Shown one piece after another: positions 44,563-53,579 of a stretch of 64,000 nt of DNA (positions are counted from its first letter, which is position 1; every line of letters starts with the position of its first letter). The DNA is taken from assembly GCA_002786855.1 (NCBI GenBank), contig PCUU01000077.1:1-64000 (forward strand). Reading direction: 5' to 3'. This DNA comes from Cytophagales bacterium CG12_big_fil_rev_8_21_14_0_65_40_12 (GTDB taxonomy: Bacteria; Bacteroidota; Bacteroidia; Cytophagales; Cyclobacteriaceae). The position numbers and the translations under genes were made by a program. Under the pieces are notes generated by a model. That model made no database searches. It saw nothing but the letters and a program-made list of their open reading frames with translations, and was not told where the DNA came from.

Positions 44563-47196
44563 TTATCTAACTACTTGATAAACCAATACACCTAAAGTAG
44601 CCAAACTTGAGCTAATTCCTATTATTTCACCTAATGAAACACCCTTTCGATCAGGTCTTCTACTCACAAAAATAGTAGAACCGGCTTGTACTTTTGGGTA
44701 TTTTTTAAAAAAAAGAAATCTCTTAACTCCTCTTCTTTCACCATTTGGATATTGTATATAGCTTCTTCCTTTTTTGGCAGTAATCAAAAATCCGCCAGAA
44801 CGCTCTATATAATCTTTAAAATTGAAAGATTCATCATAACGTACGTTGAGTGGTGATGTAACTTCTCCTGCCACGCGTATGGTCTCAAGTCGGCCTGGTA
44901 TTGATATTACATCTCCTTCTTTTACAATAAGGTCATATTTTGAACCCGGTTGTTCTAATATCTTTTGCAAATCAATTGCGACTGGCTCTTCTTCTTTTAT
45001 AATTACATTTCTTACTAACGAATCTTGTTCAGAAATATCTTGAATCAAATCCTTCTTCAATTGACTGCCAACCCTATCGTTTTGGGTATCAGTCTCAATG
45101 TTTTCCTCCAATTTTTCTAATCTCTCTATCAATTGGGTCTGACTAATATTCTTATACTCCGATTCATCGTTAAGCACCTTTCGTCTTAGTTGCTGCAAAG
45201 ACTCTTGGCTAATCTGATCATTAGATTTTGAATTTGAAAACTCGGTTCGTCTAATTAATATAGCTCCAGACGCATCTGCATAGGGAGTCAATCCCTTCGC
45301 TCTTTTTATGATATCAGAAATACGTTCATCCTTTCGGCTGATGGTGTAAACCCCTGCTGCAAGGGCTTCCCCTTCCACTGTTACTTGTTGCTGAATGGTA
45401 TAACCTGGTGATTTGCGAATGTAGACTTGATCAAAGGGCCTTAAGATTTCATTTCTATCCTCCGCATCCAACGACAGGTTTCTGTCAATCGCAATATTAA
45501 TGATCTCTGCTGCCGAGTTGACCCCCCCATTATTGTTTCTTCGAGAAATTTCAATGAGAGAACTTGATGCCGATTCTTTAAGTCCCCCTGCTAAAATGAT
45601 TAAATCTTGAACTGTCATTTGATTGAAAAATGGATAAATTCCACCCTCCAGTACCTCACCTGTCACTTGGACGTAAAACTCCTCTTTGATATCATAGATC
45701 GAAGTGATTTTTACAACATCTTCCCTTAACAAAGCGATATCCTGAATATCTCCTTTCATCAAAGAAAATAAATCCACTGGGATTGTCAATTGCGAAAAAT
45801 CCTCGCTGGTCCTGTAAATCGTTGCCCTAGGCATATAAGCATCTCCTCGCAAACCACCTGCTTTATCAATAAGGTTTTTCAACGTGAGATTATCGGTCAG
45901 TTGATATTCGCCTTCTCTGTAAATAGCGCCATTAATAATCACTCTATTCGAGAATCTATCGAGGATAGCACTTACCTCAACCAAATCTCCATCTTGCGGA
46001 ATGAACTCTTGAAATTCATCGGTATTTACATCTACGATCTGCCTTTCACGATCCCCGTTTCTTTTAACGGTGACGGTAGATTTAAATGCTGAACTGGTAA
46101 AGCCATTGGCATAGTCCAATAAGTCTTGGAAATTCTCATTGGCCTTAAGTTCAAAAAGCCCTGGCTTTTTTACCTCACCTTCTAATGATATCCGTGCAGC
46201 ATAGGGTTCAACAATAATGACATCTCCATTCTTGAGCCTTTCGTCCCCAGATCGAATACCATTGGTTAAAAAAGTGTAAATATCTACCGTGGTCAAAAGT
46301 TTATTATTTCTGATCAACCTAATATTTCGGAAAGTTCCATTTTCGGTTGGCCCTCCTGCTGCATGTAAAGCTGTATAAACTGTGGCGAGAGAGGGCAGAG
46401 CATAAAGGCTGGGACGAGCCACATCGCCCACCACTTCAATATTGATGGTTCGAATATTCCCCAAACTAATTTGATGAAAGATGGACGGTCGTTCGCCAGA
46501 TTTACCCCTTAATCCACTGTAAATCTGACTTAATCTGTCAATAATTTTTTCAGAAGCGGCCTCAATAGTTAAACCATTCACATAAATGGGAGCCAAATTT
46601 TCTGGCCTTACCGTACCTTCAGGGGTTACAGTGAGTTCTAAAAATTGCTGAGTTGCACCCCACAAATCAACCACCAATACATCTTCTGGACCAAGTTGAT
46701 AATCCATGGGGGTTGGGAGATTTAGATTTGGGGCAAAGGTCAATGAATTTTTTTGGAACAAGTCAAAACCAAATATCTTCTTTTGTTCTTCAGTTAACTT
46801 TGGGCCTTCCTTTCCTGCTAATACACCGAAAACATCTTCATCTTCGGCCATAGGAACTTCACGAGACGTGCTTTTCTTACCATCTAAAGATTTCTTGGCG
46901 TCATTTCCACCATTTCTTAAGGCTTCAACTCTTCTGCGCAATTTGGATATTTGGCTTTCTGAAACCCCTTGCTGTCTCGCTAAAGCTTCCAATTGAGCCT
47001 GCGTTAACCCTCTATCCTCAGCCTGTTTGATATAGTTTAGGATTTGCTCGTCTGACAGGTCATCCACATTGACCGACTTTAAATCTACACCACCCATAGA
47101 TTGGGCCGTTAATTCCTGATATCCTGACGTAAGGACAATCAGGGTTAGAATGAATACAAGTCTTTTGAGTCGAGCGGTTGAGAGCAAAAATTTCAT
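44563..47196 (-). CDS. SLBB-domain polysaccharide export protein (Wza-like), right-hand line
   Basis: 877 aa. A signal peptide (about 1-31, ending ELTAQ) leads into the helical repeats SVNVDDLSDEQILNYIKQAE and ARQQGVSESQISKL, shared with the 20255 paralogue. A Poly_export domain (TPMDYQLGPEDVLVVDLWGA, about 158-177) is followed by six or more SLBB domains, a charged coiled coil (about 690-750), and a final SSLATLGVLVYQVV tail. It should form the export channel at the outer membrane. It lies 78 nt downstream of the UpxY-like gene and is probably its main regulated target. Confidence 0.9.
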   Translation of the reverse strand: MKFLLSTARLKRLVFILTLIVLTSGYQELTAQSMGGVDLKSVNVDDLSDEQILNYIKQAEDRGLTQAQLEALARQQGVSESQISKLRRRVEALRNGGNDAKKSLDGKKSTSREVPMAEDEDVFGVLAGKEGPKLTEEQKKIFGFDLFQKNSLTFAPNLNLPTPMDYQLGPEDVLVVDLWGATQQFLELTVTPEGTVRPENLAPIYVNGLTIEAASEKIIDRLSQIYSGLRGKSGERPSIFHQISLGNIRTINIEVVGDVARPSLYALPSLATVYTALHAAGGPTENGTFRNIRLIRNNKLLTTVDIYTFLTNGIRSGDERLKNGDVIIVEPYAARISLEGEVKKPGLFELKANENFQDLLDYANGFTSSAFKSTVTVKRNGDRERQIVDVNTDEFQEFIPQDGDLVEVSAILDRFSNRVIINGAIYREGEYQLTDNLTLKNLIDKAGGLRGDAYMPRATIYRTSEDFSQLTIPVDLFSLMKGDIQDIALLREDVVKITSIYDIKEEFYVQVTGEVLEGGIYPFFNQMTVQDLIILAGGLKESASSSLIEISRRNNNGGVNSAAEIINIAIDRNLSLDAEDRNEILRPFDQVYIRKSPGYTIQQQVTVEGEALAAGVYTISRKDERISDIIKRAKGLTPYADASGAILIRRTEFSNSKSNDQISQESLQQLRRKVLNDESEYKNISQTQLIERLEKLEENIETDTQNDRVGSQLKKDLIQDISEQDSLVRNVIIKEEEPVAIDLQKILEQPGSKYDLIVKEGDVISIPGRLETIRVAGEVTSPLNVRYDESFNFKDYIERSGGFLITAKKGRSYIQYPNGERRGVKRFLFFKKYPKVQAGSTIFVSRRPDRKGVSLGEIIGISSSLATLGVLVYQVVR

Positions 47197-47274
47197 TAAC
47201 CTATTTTATAAAATATCTAAGTCGCCAAAGATATGAAATTGATATATAATTATGGTGACGTACGTTAGAACTTG

Positions 47275-47781
47275 TCAACCTACCTTTTTAAGGTGATTAG
47301 AATTGATTTCAGCCCTCATTTCTAAGCCAAGACTTGAAATGGCAAGTACCACTTTGTCACCTCGTACTTGCCTTATTATACCTGATTGACCCGAAAGCGC
47401 TCCAGATTCAATATTCATTTTGTCTCCAACAGCATATTCGGTAGAAAATGCCTCTGCTGATGGAAATTCTTCTAAGAATGTCCTAATCTGGAGAATCTCA
47501 TGATCACGAATTCTGGCTGGTTGGCCGAGCCACCTTACATTAGAAACAATTCCTGAATCTTTAAGAATATACAATCTTGCTAGCTCGTCCACCTTAGCAA
47601 AGAGATAGGAATTGAATACGGGTTCTGTCACCTTTTTCTTTCTATCCGACCATTGCTTTAGTACTGTTCTGGTCGGGCAATAAATCTCGAAACCTTTAAG
47701 CCTCAGCCGATCAGAAGCTTTTTTTTCATTTCTAGGTTTTGTATAAAAAGCTGTCCAATATGGTTCTAATGGATTACTCAT
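47275..47781 (-). CDS. UpxY/NusG-like transcription antiterminator
   Basis: 168 aa from MSNPLEPYWTAFYTKPRNEK (an upstream ATG at 47811 adds 10 residues and lengthens the overlap). The NGN domain is YWTAFYTKPRNEKKASDRL...IYCPT, VFNSYLFAKVD and VSNVRWLGQPARI. The KOW domain is VGDKMNIESGALSGQSGIIR. UpxY proteins in Bacteroides bind RNA polymerase in the capsule leader and prevent premature termination; this one should act on its own glycan operon. It overlaps the winged-helix regulator gene by 8 bp from the chosen start and is followed by the SLBB-Wzz module. Confidence 0.9.
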   Translation of the reverse strand: MSNPLEPYWTAFYTKPRNEKKASDRLRLKGFEIYCPTRTVLKQWSDRKKKVTEPVFNSYLFAKVDELARLYILKDSGIVSNVRWLGQPARIRDHEILQIRTFLEEFPSAEAFSTEYAVGDKMNIESGALSGQSGIIRQVRGDKVVLAISSLGLEMRAEINSNHLKKVG

Positions 47782-48298
47782 GCCATAGTAACAAATTATT
47801 ATTTGTGTCAAAATTGAGCATCGAAGCTTCTTCCTTGGAATAAATCAAATATTGAATTCGTTTCGGCACCAAGGCTTCAAACTTATTGATTAAGTGCAGC
47901 AAATAGTGCCGATCTGGATTTCCAATTAAAATGAGACTTACGATATCTGAATCTTTCCCCAAAGCCAAGTCTCCCGTCAGGTAAACCTCACTAATATCCC
48001 CAAGTTTTTGAACCACTTCTTCTATGACCTCATGAAGCCCTGTATATTTCAGCAGAATGCTTCTTACTTCTTTGAATAAAGGGTATTCAATATTCGCTTT
48101 AAAAACTTTTTTATTTCCAACCAAATCCGAATTCAACATTCCAGCACTTTCAAATCGATTCAGTTCAAGACGAACAGAATTCGTGCTTTCCTCAAACTCT
48201 TCAGCCAACCCTCTTAAATGAGCACTCGACTCAGGATTTAAAAACAACCTTAGCAAGAGTTTTATGCGGGTTTTAGATGAGATTAGTGCCTCCAGCAT
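47774..48298 (-). CDS. Winged-helix regulator with degenerate nucleotidyltransferase-like domain
   Basis: 174 aa. Residues about 8-70 form an ArsR/MarR-like winged helix (SSKTRIKLLLRLFLNPESS, LRGLAEEFEESTNSVRLELN, GNKKVFKAN). Residues about 90-150 (DISEVYLTGDLALGKDSDIV) resemble a Pol-beta/MNT nucleotidyltransferase, with GDLALGKDSD in place of the catalytic GSxARGxxxxxSDxD, so it is probably inactive. I read it as a transcription regulator that heads the UpxY-exporter operon. A palindrome at 48390-48406 in the leader is a candidate site. The stop overlaps the UpxY start, so both are made together. Confidence 0.75.
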   Translation of the reverse strand: MLEALISSKTRIKLLLRLFLNPESSAHLRGLAEEFEESTNSVRLELNRFESAGMLNSDLVGNKKVFKANIEYPLFKEVRSILLKYTGLHEVIEEVVQKLGDISEVYLTGDLALGKDSDIVSLILIGNPDRHYLLHLINKFEALVPKRIQYLIYSKEEASMLNFDTNNNLLLWHE

Positions 48299-48389
48299 GA
48301 GGGGTTATTTCTTGATCTGTTTATTTGTTGGGGAGTCTAAACGCATTTACGCATTAACAACTCAACCCAGAATACAGCTTCGCCCTGTC

Positions 48390-48406
48390 AGTCACATAAT
48401 GTGGCT
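48390..48406. promoter_or_regulatory. Leader palindrome (AGnCACATnATGTGnCT)
   Basis: A 17-bp palindrome of the form AG-n-CACAT-n-ATGTG-n-CT, just downstream of the predicted start of transcription for the regulator-UpxY operon. It could be an operator for the winged-helix protein or an RNA hairpin in the leader. Confidence 0.45.
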
Positions 48407-48420
48407 TAAAGAATGAGTAG

Positions 48421-48428
48421 CAAATTTA
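48421..48428 (-). promoter_or_regulatory. Predicted -7 element of the regulator-UpxY-capsule operon
   Basis: The minus strand reads TAAATTTG followed by C, a perfect TAnnTTTG match. A TTG (CAA at 48447-48449 on the plus strand) lies 18 nt upstream as the -33 box. The 5' leader to the ATG at 48298 would be about 115 nt. Confidence 0.5.
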
Positions 48429-48491
48429 CTCGTTATTTTGAGGACTCAAAATTTTAAAGGATTAATTCAGCGTTACCCTTTTGATGAATTG

Positions 48492-49625
48492 TTATTTTGA
48501 GCAGAACTCGAGCACCTTCTCAATAATAAGGTTTTGCTGCGCAGCTTCCATTTCGGTATGAATAGGGAAAGAAATCACTCTGGAACATAAATCTTCGGTA
48601 TTTGGCATATCACCATTTGTGTAACCATAATAACTATAGGCCTTTTGAAGGTGATTAGGAACAGGGTAATAGATCATTGAAGGTATTTCAAAAGTTGCCA
48701 GGTACTTATTCAAGGCATCTCTTTTAGATTCATCCTTGAGCTTCACTGTATATTGGTGATACACATGATTGGTATAATTAGCTGTCATGGGTGCTATTAT
48801 TTCGTCAGTTGAAGCAAAGGCTTCATTATATCTTTTGGCTACAAGTTGACGAGCTTGATTATAATGATCCAAGTATTTGAGTTTCACCTTTAAAATGGCG
48901 GCTTGAATACTATCGAGTCTAGAGTTAACGCCTATTGAATCATGATAATATCTCTCGCTTTGTCCATGATTTACAATCATTCTTAGTTTTTTAGCCAAGT
49001 CGTCATCATTGGTCATGATAGCGCCACCATCACCATAAGCCCCTAAGTTCTTAGAAGGAAAAAATGAAGTAGCACCGGCATGTCCAATGGTCCCTGCTTT
49101 AGCTTTTTTACCATTTGAGAAAGTATATTCTGCTCCTATTGCTTGCGCAGTATCTTCAAAAACCTTTAAGCCAAATTCATTAGCGATTTTCATAATTGGC
49201 TCCATGTGGGCACATTGACCATAAAGGTGAACAGGAGCAATTGCTACAGTTTTATCAGTGATTTTTGATCTAACATCGTCTAGATCGATATTAAATGTGT
49301 CGGGATAAACTTCAACAAAGACAGGAATAAGACCCAAAAGGGCGATTACCTCAACGGTCGCAACATAAGTGAAAGATGGAACAATCACCTCAGACCCTTT
49401 TGGGAAATCATAGGCCATCATAATAACTTGAAGCGCATCAGTACCGTTAGCACATGGAATTACATGTTTGACGTTGAGATAATTCTCTAATCCTTTTTGA
49501 AACTCTTTAACCGAAGGACCATTAATAAAGCTAGCTGAATCCAAAACTTTATCTATTTCGGTTTTAATTTCCTCTTTAAAACGATCGTACTGACTTACTA
49601 AGTCAACCATTTGAATTGATTTCAT
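48492..49625 (-). CDS. DegT-family aminotransferase (WbpE/WlbC-like)
   Basis: 377 aa, fold-type I PLP enzyme. It has CANGTDALQVIMMAY, VPSFTYVATVEVIALLGLIPVFVEV, EDTAQAIGAEY and the Schiff-base Lys in TSFFPSKNLGAYGDGG. The sequence fits the WbpE/WlbC group, which transfers an amino group to C3 of UDP-2-acetamido-3-keto-hexuronic acid. The two genes immediately upstream (oxidoreductase and acetyltransferase) supply the flanking steps WbpB and WbpD, which supports the assignment. It is the last gene of that set; its 5' neighbour ends 2 nt before it. Confidence 0.88.
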   Translation of the reverse strand: MKSIQMVDLVSQYDRFKEEIKTEIDKVLDSASFINGPSVKEFQKGLENYLNVKHVIPCANGTDALQVIMMAYDFPKGSEVIVPSFTYVATVEVIALLGLIPVFVEVYPDTFNIDLDDVRSKITDKTVAIAPVHLYGQCAHMEPIMKIANEFGLKVFEDTAQAIGAEYTFSNGKKAKAGTIGHAGATSFFPSKNLGAYGDGGAIMTNDDDLAKKLRMIVNHGQSERYYHDSIGVNSRLDSIQAAILKVKLKYLDHYNQARQLVAKRYNEAFASTDEIIAPMTANYTNHVYHQYTVKLKDESKRDALNKYLATFEIPSMIYYPVPNHLQKAYSYYGYTNGDMPNTEDLCSRVISFPIHTEMEAAQQNLIIEKVLEFCSK

Positions 49626-49627
49626 AA

Positions 49628-50599
49628 CTACTTTTTAGAAAAAGGGTGAGAAGCTAATGGAGCTTTTGCTAAAGGATGATAATCGCCAACCAAACCTATT
49701 GGGGTAGAGTGTCTGATATCATGAACAATTTCAATCGCTTGGCGGGTTTCTTGAATGCCATAGCCATTTCCATTCAAGATTTCTTTGTATGAAGTAGTAT
49801 GCAAATCTGTAAACCCCTCACTGAACTCTAACTCTTCCCCTTCAACTGTAATTGACCTAAAGGTTCTTTGACCTTTTTTCTGAACATCATCAGGCAATAA
49901 ATCCTCATTAATTGACAAGAACCATCGTACATTGGCGTGCTCAAGTTCTAAAATACCTGATGCCCTGTCATGCGTATGTACATTAACTTTATTTGATTTT
50001 ACATCACCAAAAATCCAAGATAACATATCAAAAAAATGGACGCCTATATTAGTAGCAATTCCCCCTGATTTTTCAATATCCCCTTTCCAAGAGGTATAAT
50101 ACCAATGACCCCTAGAAGTTAAATAAGTAAGGTCAATATCATAGATTTTATCTTTAGCCCCATTCTTTATTTTTTCTCGTAAGGCGATAATGCTTTTGTG
50201 GACTCTTAGTTGTAGAATATTCCAAATTCTTCTACCTGTTGATTTTTCAACCTTTTCCAAGGCATCAATATTCCACGGATTCAAAACCAAAGGTTTTTCA
50301 CAAATAGCATCAGCACCTAATCTCAACGCTGTTCTTATATGTGCGTCATGAAGATAATTTGGTGTACAGATACTAATATAATCTAGATTGATACCCTTGT
50401 CAAATCTTAACTTTTCTAAATGCCGATCAAATCGTTCAAACTCAACGAAAAAATCAGCTGAAGGAAAGTACGAATCCATTACACCCACGCTATCAAATGT
50501 ATCGTATGCAGCCAATAAACTGTTATGAGTATCCTTAATTGCTTTTAAATGACGAGGTGCTATAAACCCAGCAGCTCCAATAAGTGCAAAATTTTTCAT
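49628..50599 (-). CDS. Gfo/Idh/MocA-family oxidoreductase (WbpB/WlbA-like)
   Basis: 323 aa. The Rossmann start FALIGAAGFIAPRHLKAIKD carries the variant cofactor loop GAAGFIAPRH typical of WlbA/WbpB. It is followed by ISICTPNYLHDAHIRTALR, the EKPL motif (CEKPLVLNP, catalytic Lys) and the late HFFDMLSWIFGD. WbpB oxidises C3 of UDP-GlcNAcA to the keto form for WbpE. The gene lies 1 nt from the acetyltransferase gene and 2 nt from the aminotransferase gene, making a tight three-gene block. Confidence 0.88.
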   Translation of the reverse strand: MKNFALIGAAGFIAPRHLKAIKDTHNSLLAAYDTFDSVGVMDSYFPSADFFVEFERFDRHLEKLRFDKGINLDYISICTPNYLHDAHIRTALRLGADAICEKPLVLNPWNIDALEKVEKSTGRRIWNILQLRVHKSIIALREKIKNGAKDKIYDIDLTYLTSRGHWYYTSWKGDIEKSGGIATNIGVHFFDMLSWIFGDVKSNKVNVHTHDRASGILELEHANVRWFLSINEDLLPDDVQKKGQRTFRSITVEGEELEFSEGFTDLHTTSYKEILNGNGYGIQETRQAIEIVHDIRHSTPIGLVGDYHPLAKAPLASHPFSKK

Positions 50600-51169
50600 C
50601 TATAATTTCTTTACTTGTTTATCCTGTAATTTATAGGTCTCCTTTGATTCTGGGCACAAAGCTAGGCCTTCTGAATCAAATTCTAATCTATGCCCAAATT
50701 CACTCATCCATCCTATTTGTCTACCTGGATTTCCCACAATTAATGCATAGGCAGGAACTGTTTTCGTTACAACCGTACCAGCACCAATAAACGCAAATTC
50801 CCCAATATCATGTCCGCAGACTATTGTTGCATTAGCTCCTATCGATACTCCGCGTTTGACCAAAGTTTTACTATACAGCCCTCTTCGATTCACCGCACTT
50901 CTAGGATTTATGACATTCGTAAATACCATTGATGGGCCGAGAAAAACGTCATCTTCACAAATAACACCTGTATAAATACTCACATTATTCTGAACCTTGA
51001 CATTATTACCTAAAACAACCTCTGGACTAACTACCACATTTTGACCAATGTTACAGTTTTTTCCGAGCGTACAATTAGTCATGATATGTGAGAAATGCCA
51101 AATCTTAGTGCCTTCCCCTATTTGACAGCCATCATCGACTATCGCAGAATCGTGTGCAAAATATCCCAT
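50600..51169 (-). CDS. Left-handed beta-helix N-acetyltransferase (WbpD/WlbB-like)
   Basis: 189 aa from [20 protein letters not shown]; the longer start at 51202 would overlap the epimerase gene by 32 bp. Repeating hexapeptides form a left-handed beta-helix ([38 protein letters not shown]). They include HF/SH near the catalytic His and the insertion [15 protein letters not shown] typical of WbpD. The enzyme acetylates the 3-amino group of UDP-2-acetamido-3-amino-hexuronic acid using acetyl-CoA. Confidence 0.9.
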   Translation of the reverse strand: MGYFAHDSAIVDDGCQIGEGTKIWHFSHIMTNCTLGKNCNIGQNVVVSPEVVLGNNVKVQNNVSIYTGVICEDDVFLGPSMVFTNVINPRSAVNRRGLYSKTLVKRGVSIGANATIVCGHDIGEFAFIGAGTVVTKTVPAYALIVGNPGRQIGWMSEFGHRLEFDSEGLALCPESKETYKLQDKQVKKL

Positions 51170-51170
51170 A

Positions 51171-52226
51171 TTAAACTTTATAAAATTCCTGATACCAATC
51201 AATAAACTTACCTACCCCATATTCCAAGGATGTTTCTGGCTTATAATCTAGATTTCTAATCAAATCTTGAACATCCGCATAGGTTGCAGAAACATCACCC
51301 GGTTGCATCGGCATGAATTGCTTTTCAGCTTCCTTACCTAAAACCTTTTCAATTGTGGTAACAAAATCCATCAGTTTTACCGGTGAATTGTTCCCAATAT
51401 TATAAATCTTGTAAGGTGCCTTGGACGATCCTGGATCAGGATGGGTGCCCGACCAAGCCTCATTTCCTTTAGGAGGATTATCATTTACTCTTGTTACCCC
51501 TTCTACAATATCATCCACATAGGTGAAATCTCTTGACATTTCTCCATTATTAAAAACCTGTATAGGTTTTCCCTCTAAGATGGCCTTAGTGAATAAGAAA
51601 AGGGCCATATCTGGTCTACCCCAAGGGCCATATACTGTAAAGAATCTCAAACCAGTTGTCGGCAAACCAAACAAATGACTATAAGTGTGAGCCATAAGCT
51701 CATTACTCTTTTTGCTTGCGGCATATAGACTTATTGGATGGTCGACATTATGGCTTGTCGAAAATGGTCTAGTCTCATTGAGACCATAAACTGAAGAACT
51801 ACTAGCGTAAGAAAGATGCTTTATCTTGTTATGTCGACAAGCTTCAAGAATATTGACAAAGCCCACAATATTGCTATCGACATATGCCTTAGGATTTTCT
51901 AAGCTATATCTTACTCCAGCTTGAGCGGCAAGGTTAATTACCTTATCAAATTTTTGAGTTTCAAAGAGTTTATTGAGATTTTCTGAATCCTCTAATTGAA
52001 GTTGAATAAACTGATACTGAGGGTATTTACTACTTTGAATTAGCTCATTATAACTAACATTCATTGGTGCAATGCCTGTCTCAAGAAGGCGTCCATACTT
52101 AACTCTAATGTCATAATAGTCAGTTACGGAATCCAAGCCAATAACATGATCTCCTCTTTCTAATAACCTTTTAGCTAAATGGAAACCAATGAAACCTGCT
52201 GTACCCGTAATTAGAATTTTTGCCAT
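51171..52226 (-). CDS. NAD-dependent epimerase, UDP-glucuronate 4-epimerase-like
   Basis: 351 aa. Extended SDR with GTAGFIGFH (residues 7-15), [30 protein letters not shown] (intact YxxxK), [15 protein letters not shown] and [14 protein letters not shown]. This matches UDP-GlcA/GalA 4-epimerases (CapI/WbnF-like) and related UDP-HexNAc(A) 4-epimerases. Beside a dehydrogenase and the Wbp-like set, it may set the C4 configuration of the hexuronic acid or make a second uronic acid. Its start overlaps the dehydrogenase stop by 1 bp. Confidence 0.88.
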   Translation of the reverse strand: MAKILITGTAGFIGFHLAKRLLERGDHVIGLDSVTDYYDIRVKYGRLLETGIAPMNVSYNELIQSSKYPQYQFIQLQLEDSENLNKLFETQKFDKVINLAAQAGVRYSLENPKAYVDSNIVGFVNILEACRHNKIKHLSYASSSSVYGLNETRPFSTSHNVDHPISLYAASKKSNELMAHTYSHLFGLPTTGLRFFTVYGPWGRPDMALFLFTKAILEGKPIQVFNNGEMSRDFTYVDDIVEGVTRVNDNPPKGNEAWSGTHPDPGSSKAPYKIYNIGNNSPVKLMDFVTTIEKVLGKEAEKQFMPMQPGDVSATYADVQDLIRNLDYKPETSLEYGVGKFIDWYQEFYKV

Positions 52227-53506
52227 TATAATCTTGCCGAAATGATTTCTCTAGGAAGGAATGATTTTACATCATAAACGACCGTGCTTGCACCTATACT
52301 TTCAGCAGCGATCATTGATTTAAATTCATTATGCGCTACAGCCAAAACAATTCCATCATAGTCCTTAAGATTTGGAGAATTTATTAAGTCTACACCATAT
52401 TCATGTTTAACCTCGGAGGCAACTGCCCAAGGGTCGTATACATCGACATTGACATCAAACTCTTTTAATTCATTGATAATGTCAATCACGCGTGAATTGC
52501 GAATATCGGGACAATTTTCCTTAAAGGTAATACCCAACACCAATACTTTAGATTTGTTGATTACCGTTCCCTTCTTCATCATCAATTTGACTACCTGACT
52601 GCCAACATATGGGCCGATGCTGTTATTCAGTCTTCTGCCTGCTAACAAGATCTGGGGGTAATAGCCTGCCTTCTTTGCTTTTTGAGCCAAATAGTAAGGA
52701 TCCACACCAATACAATGTCCTCCTACAAGTCCTGGACGGAAGGGAAGGAAATTCCATTTGGTGCCAGCGGCTTCTAGAACATCTAAAGTATCAATTCCCA
52801 TTTTGTTAAAAATCATTGCCAATTCGTTAACGAAAGCAATGTTGATGTCTCGTTGAGAATTTTCAATCACTTTGGCAGCCTCGGCTACTTTTATCGATGC
52901 AGCTTTGTAGGTTCCAGCAGTTATTACACTCTTATAAAGTTGATCTACTTTTTCTGCTATTTCTGGTGTTGAACCAGAGGTAACTTTCAAAATTTTCTTC
53001 ACCGTATGTTCCTTATCTCCTGGATTTATCCTCTCTGGAGAATAACCACAGAAGAAATCCTGATTGAATTTTAGGCCAGACTTCTTTTCCAAGACTGGTA
53101 CACAATCCTCTTCGGTGGCACCAGGGTATACTGTCGATTCGTAAATCACAATATCACCTCTTTTCAACACAGCCCCTACGGTCTCTGATGCCTTGATGAG
53201 AGGTGTGAGATCAGGGTTTTGATCGTCATCGATAGGCGTTGGTACTGTAACTATGAAAATATTGCAGCCCTTAATTTCATCCAGCTGGTTCGTATTAAAC
53301 AATCCAAGTTGAGCATCTTTTGAAGCTAAAACTGACTTCAATAGGTCATCTTCAACCTCAAGCGTATGATCGTGTCCACCGTTGAGTTCATTGATCCTTG
53401 ATTGATTTATATCGAACCCAAAAACCTTGTACTTTTCTGCAAAGGCTACAGCCAACGGAAGACCCACATAGCCCAAACCTATAATTGCAATTTTATTCTC
53501 TGACAT
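52226..53506 (-). CDS. Nucleotide-sugar 6-dehydrogenase (WbpA/TviB/CapL-like)
   Basis: 426 aa. The N-terminal Rossmann domain opens [19 protein letters not shown], followed by [27 protein letters not shown] and the catalytic Cys in [16 protein letters not shown], then a C-terminal UDP-binding domain ([18 protein letters not shown]). It should oxidise C6 of a UDP-HexNAc to the uronic acid with two NAD. The [12 protein letters not shown] pattern fits the UDP-GlcNAc/GalNAc group rather than Ugd. It heads the operon of sugar-acid genes ending at 48492. Confidence 0.92.
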   Translation of the reverse strand: MSENKIAIIGLGYVGLPLAVAFAEKYKVFGFDINQSRINELNGGHDHTLEVEDDLLKSVLASKDAQLGLFNTNQLDEIKGCNIFIVTVPTPIDDDQNPDLTPLIKASETVGAVLKRGDIVIYESTVYPGATEEDCVPVLEKKSGLKFNQDFFCGYSPERINPGDKEHTVKKILKVTSGSTPEIAEKVDQLYKSVITAGTYKAASIKVAEAAKVIENSQRDINIAFVNELAMIFNKMGIDTLDVLEAAGTKWNFLPFRPGLVGGHCIGVDPYYLAQKAKKAGYYPQILLAGRRLNNSIGPYVGSQVVKLMMKKGTVINKSKVLVLGITFKENCPDIRNSRVIDIINELKEFDVNVDVYDPWAVASEVKHEYGVDLINSPNLKDYDGIVLAVAHNEFKSMIAAESIGASTVVYDVKSFLPREIISARL

Positions 53507-53579
53507 GCCAAAAATTTGTTCGGCACGAAAATAGGGATTAAAAAAGATTCTTCTAAACCCAACATAAGTTTATTCGAAT

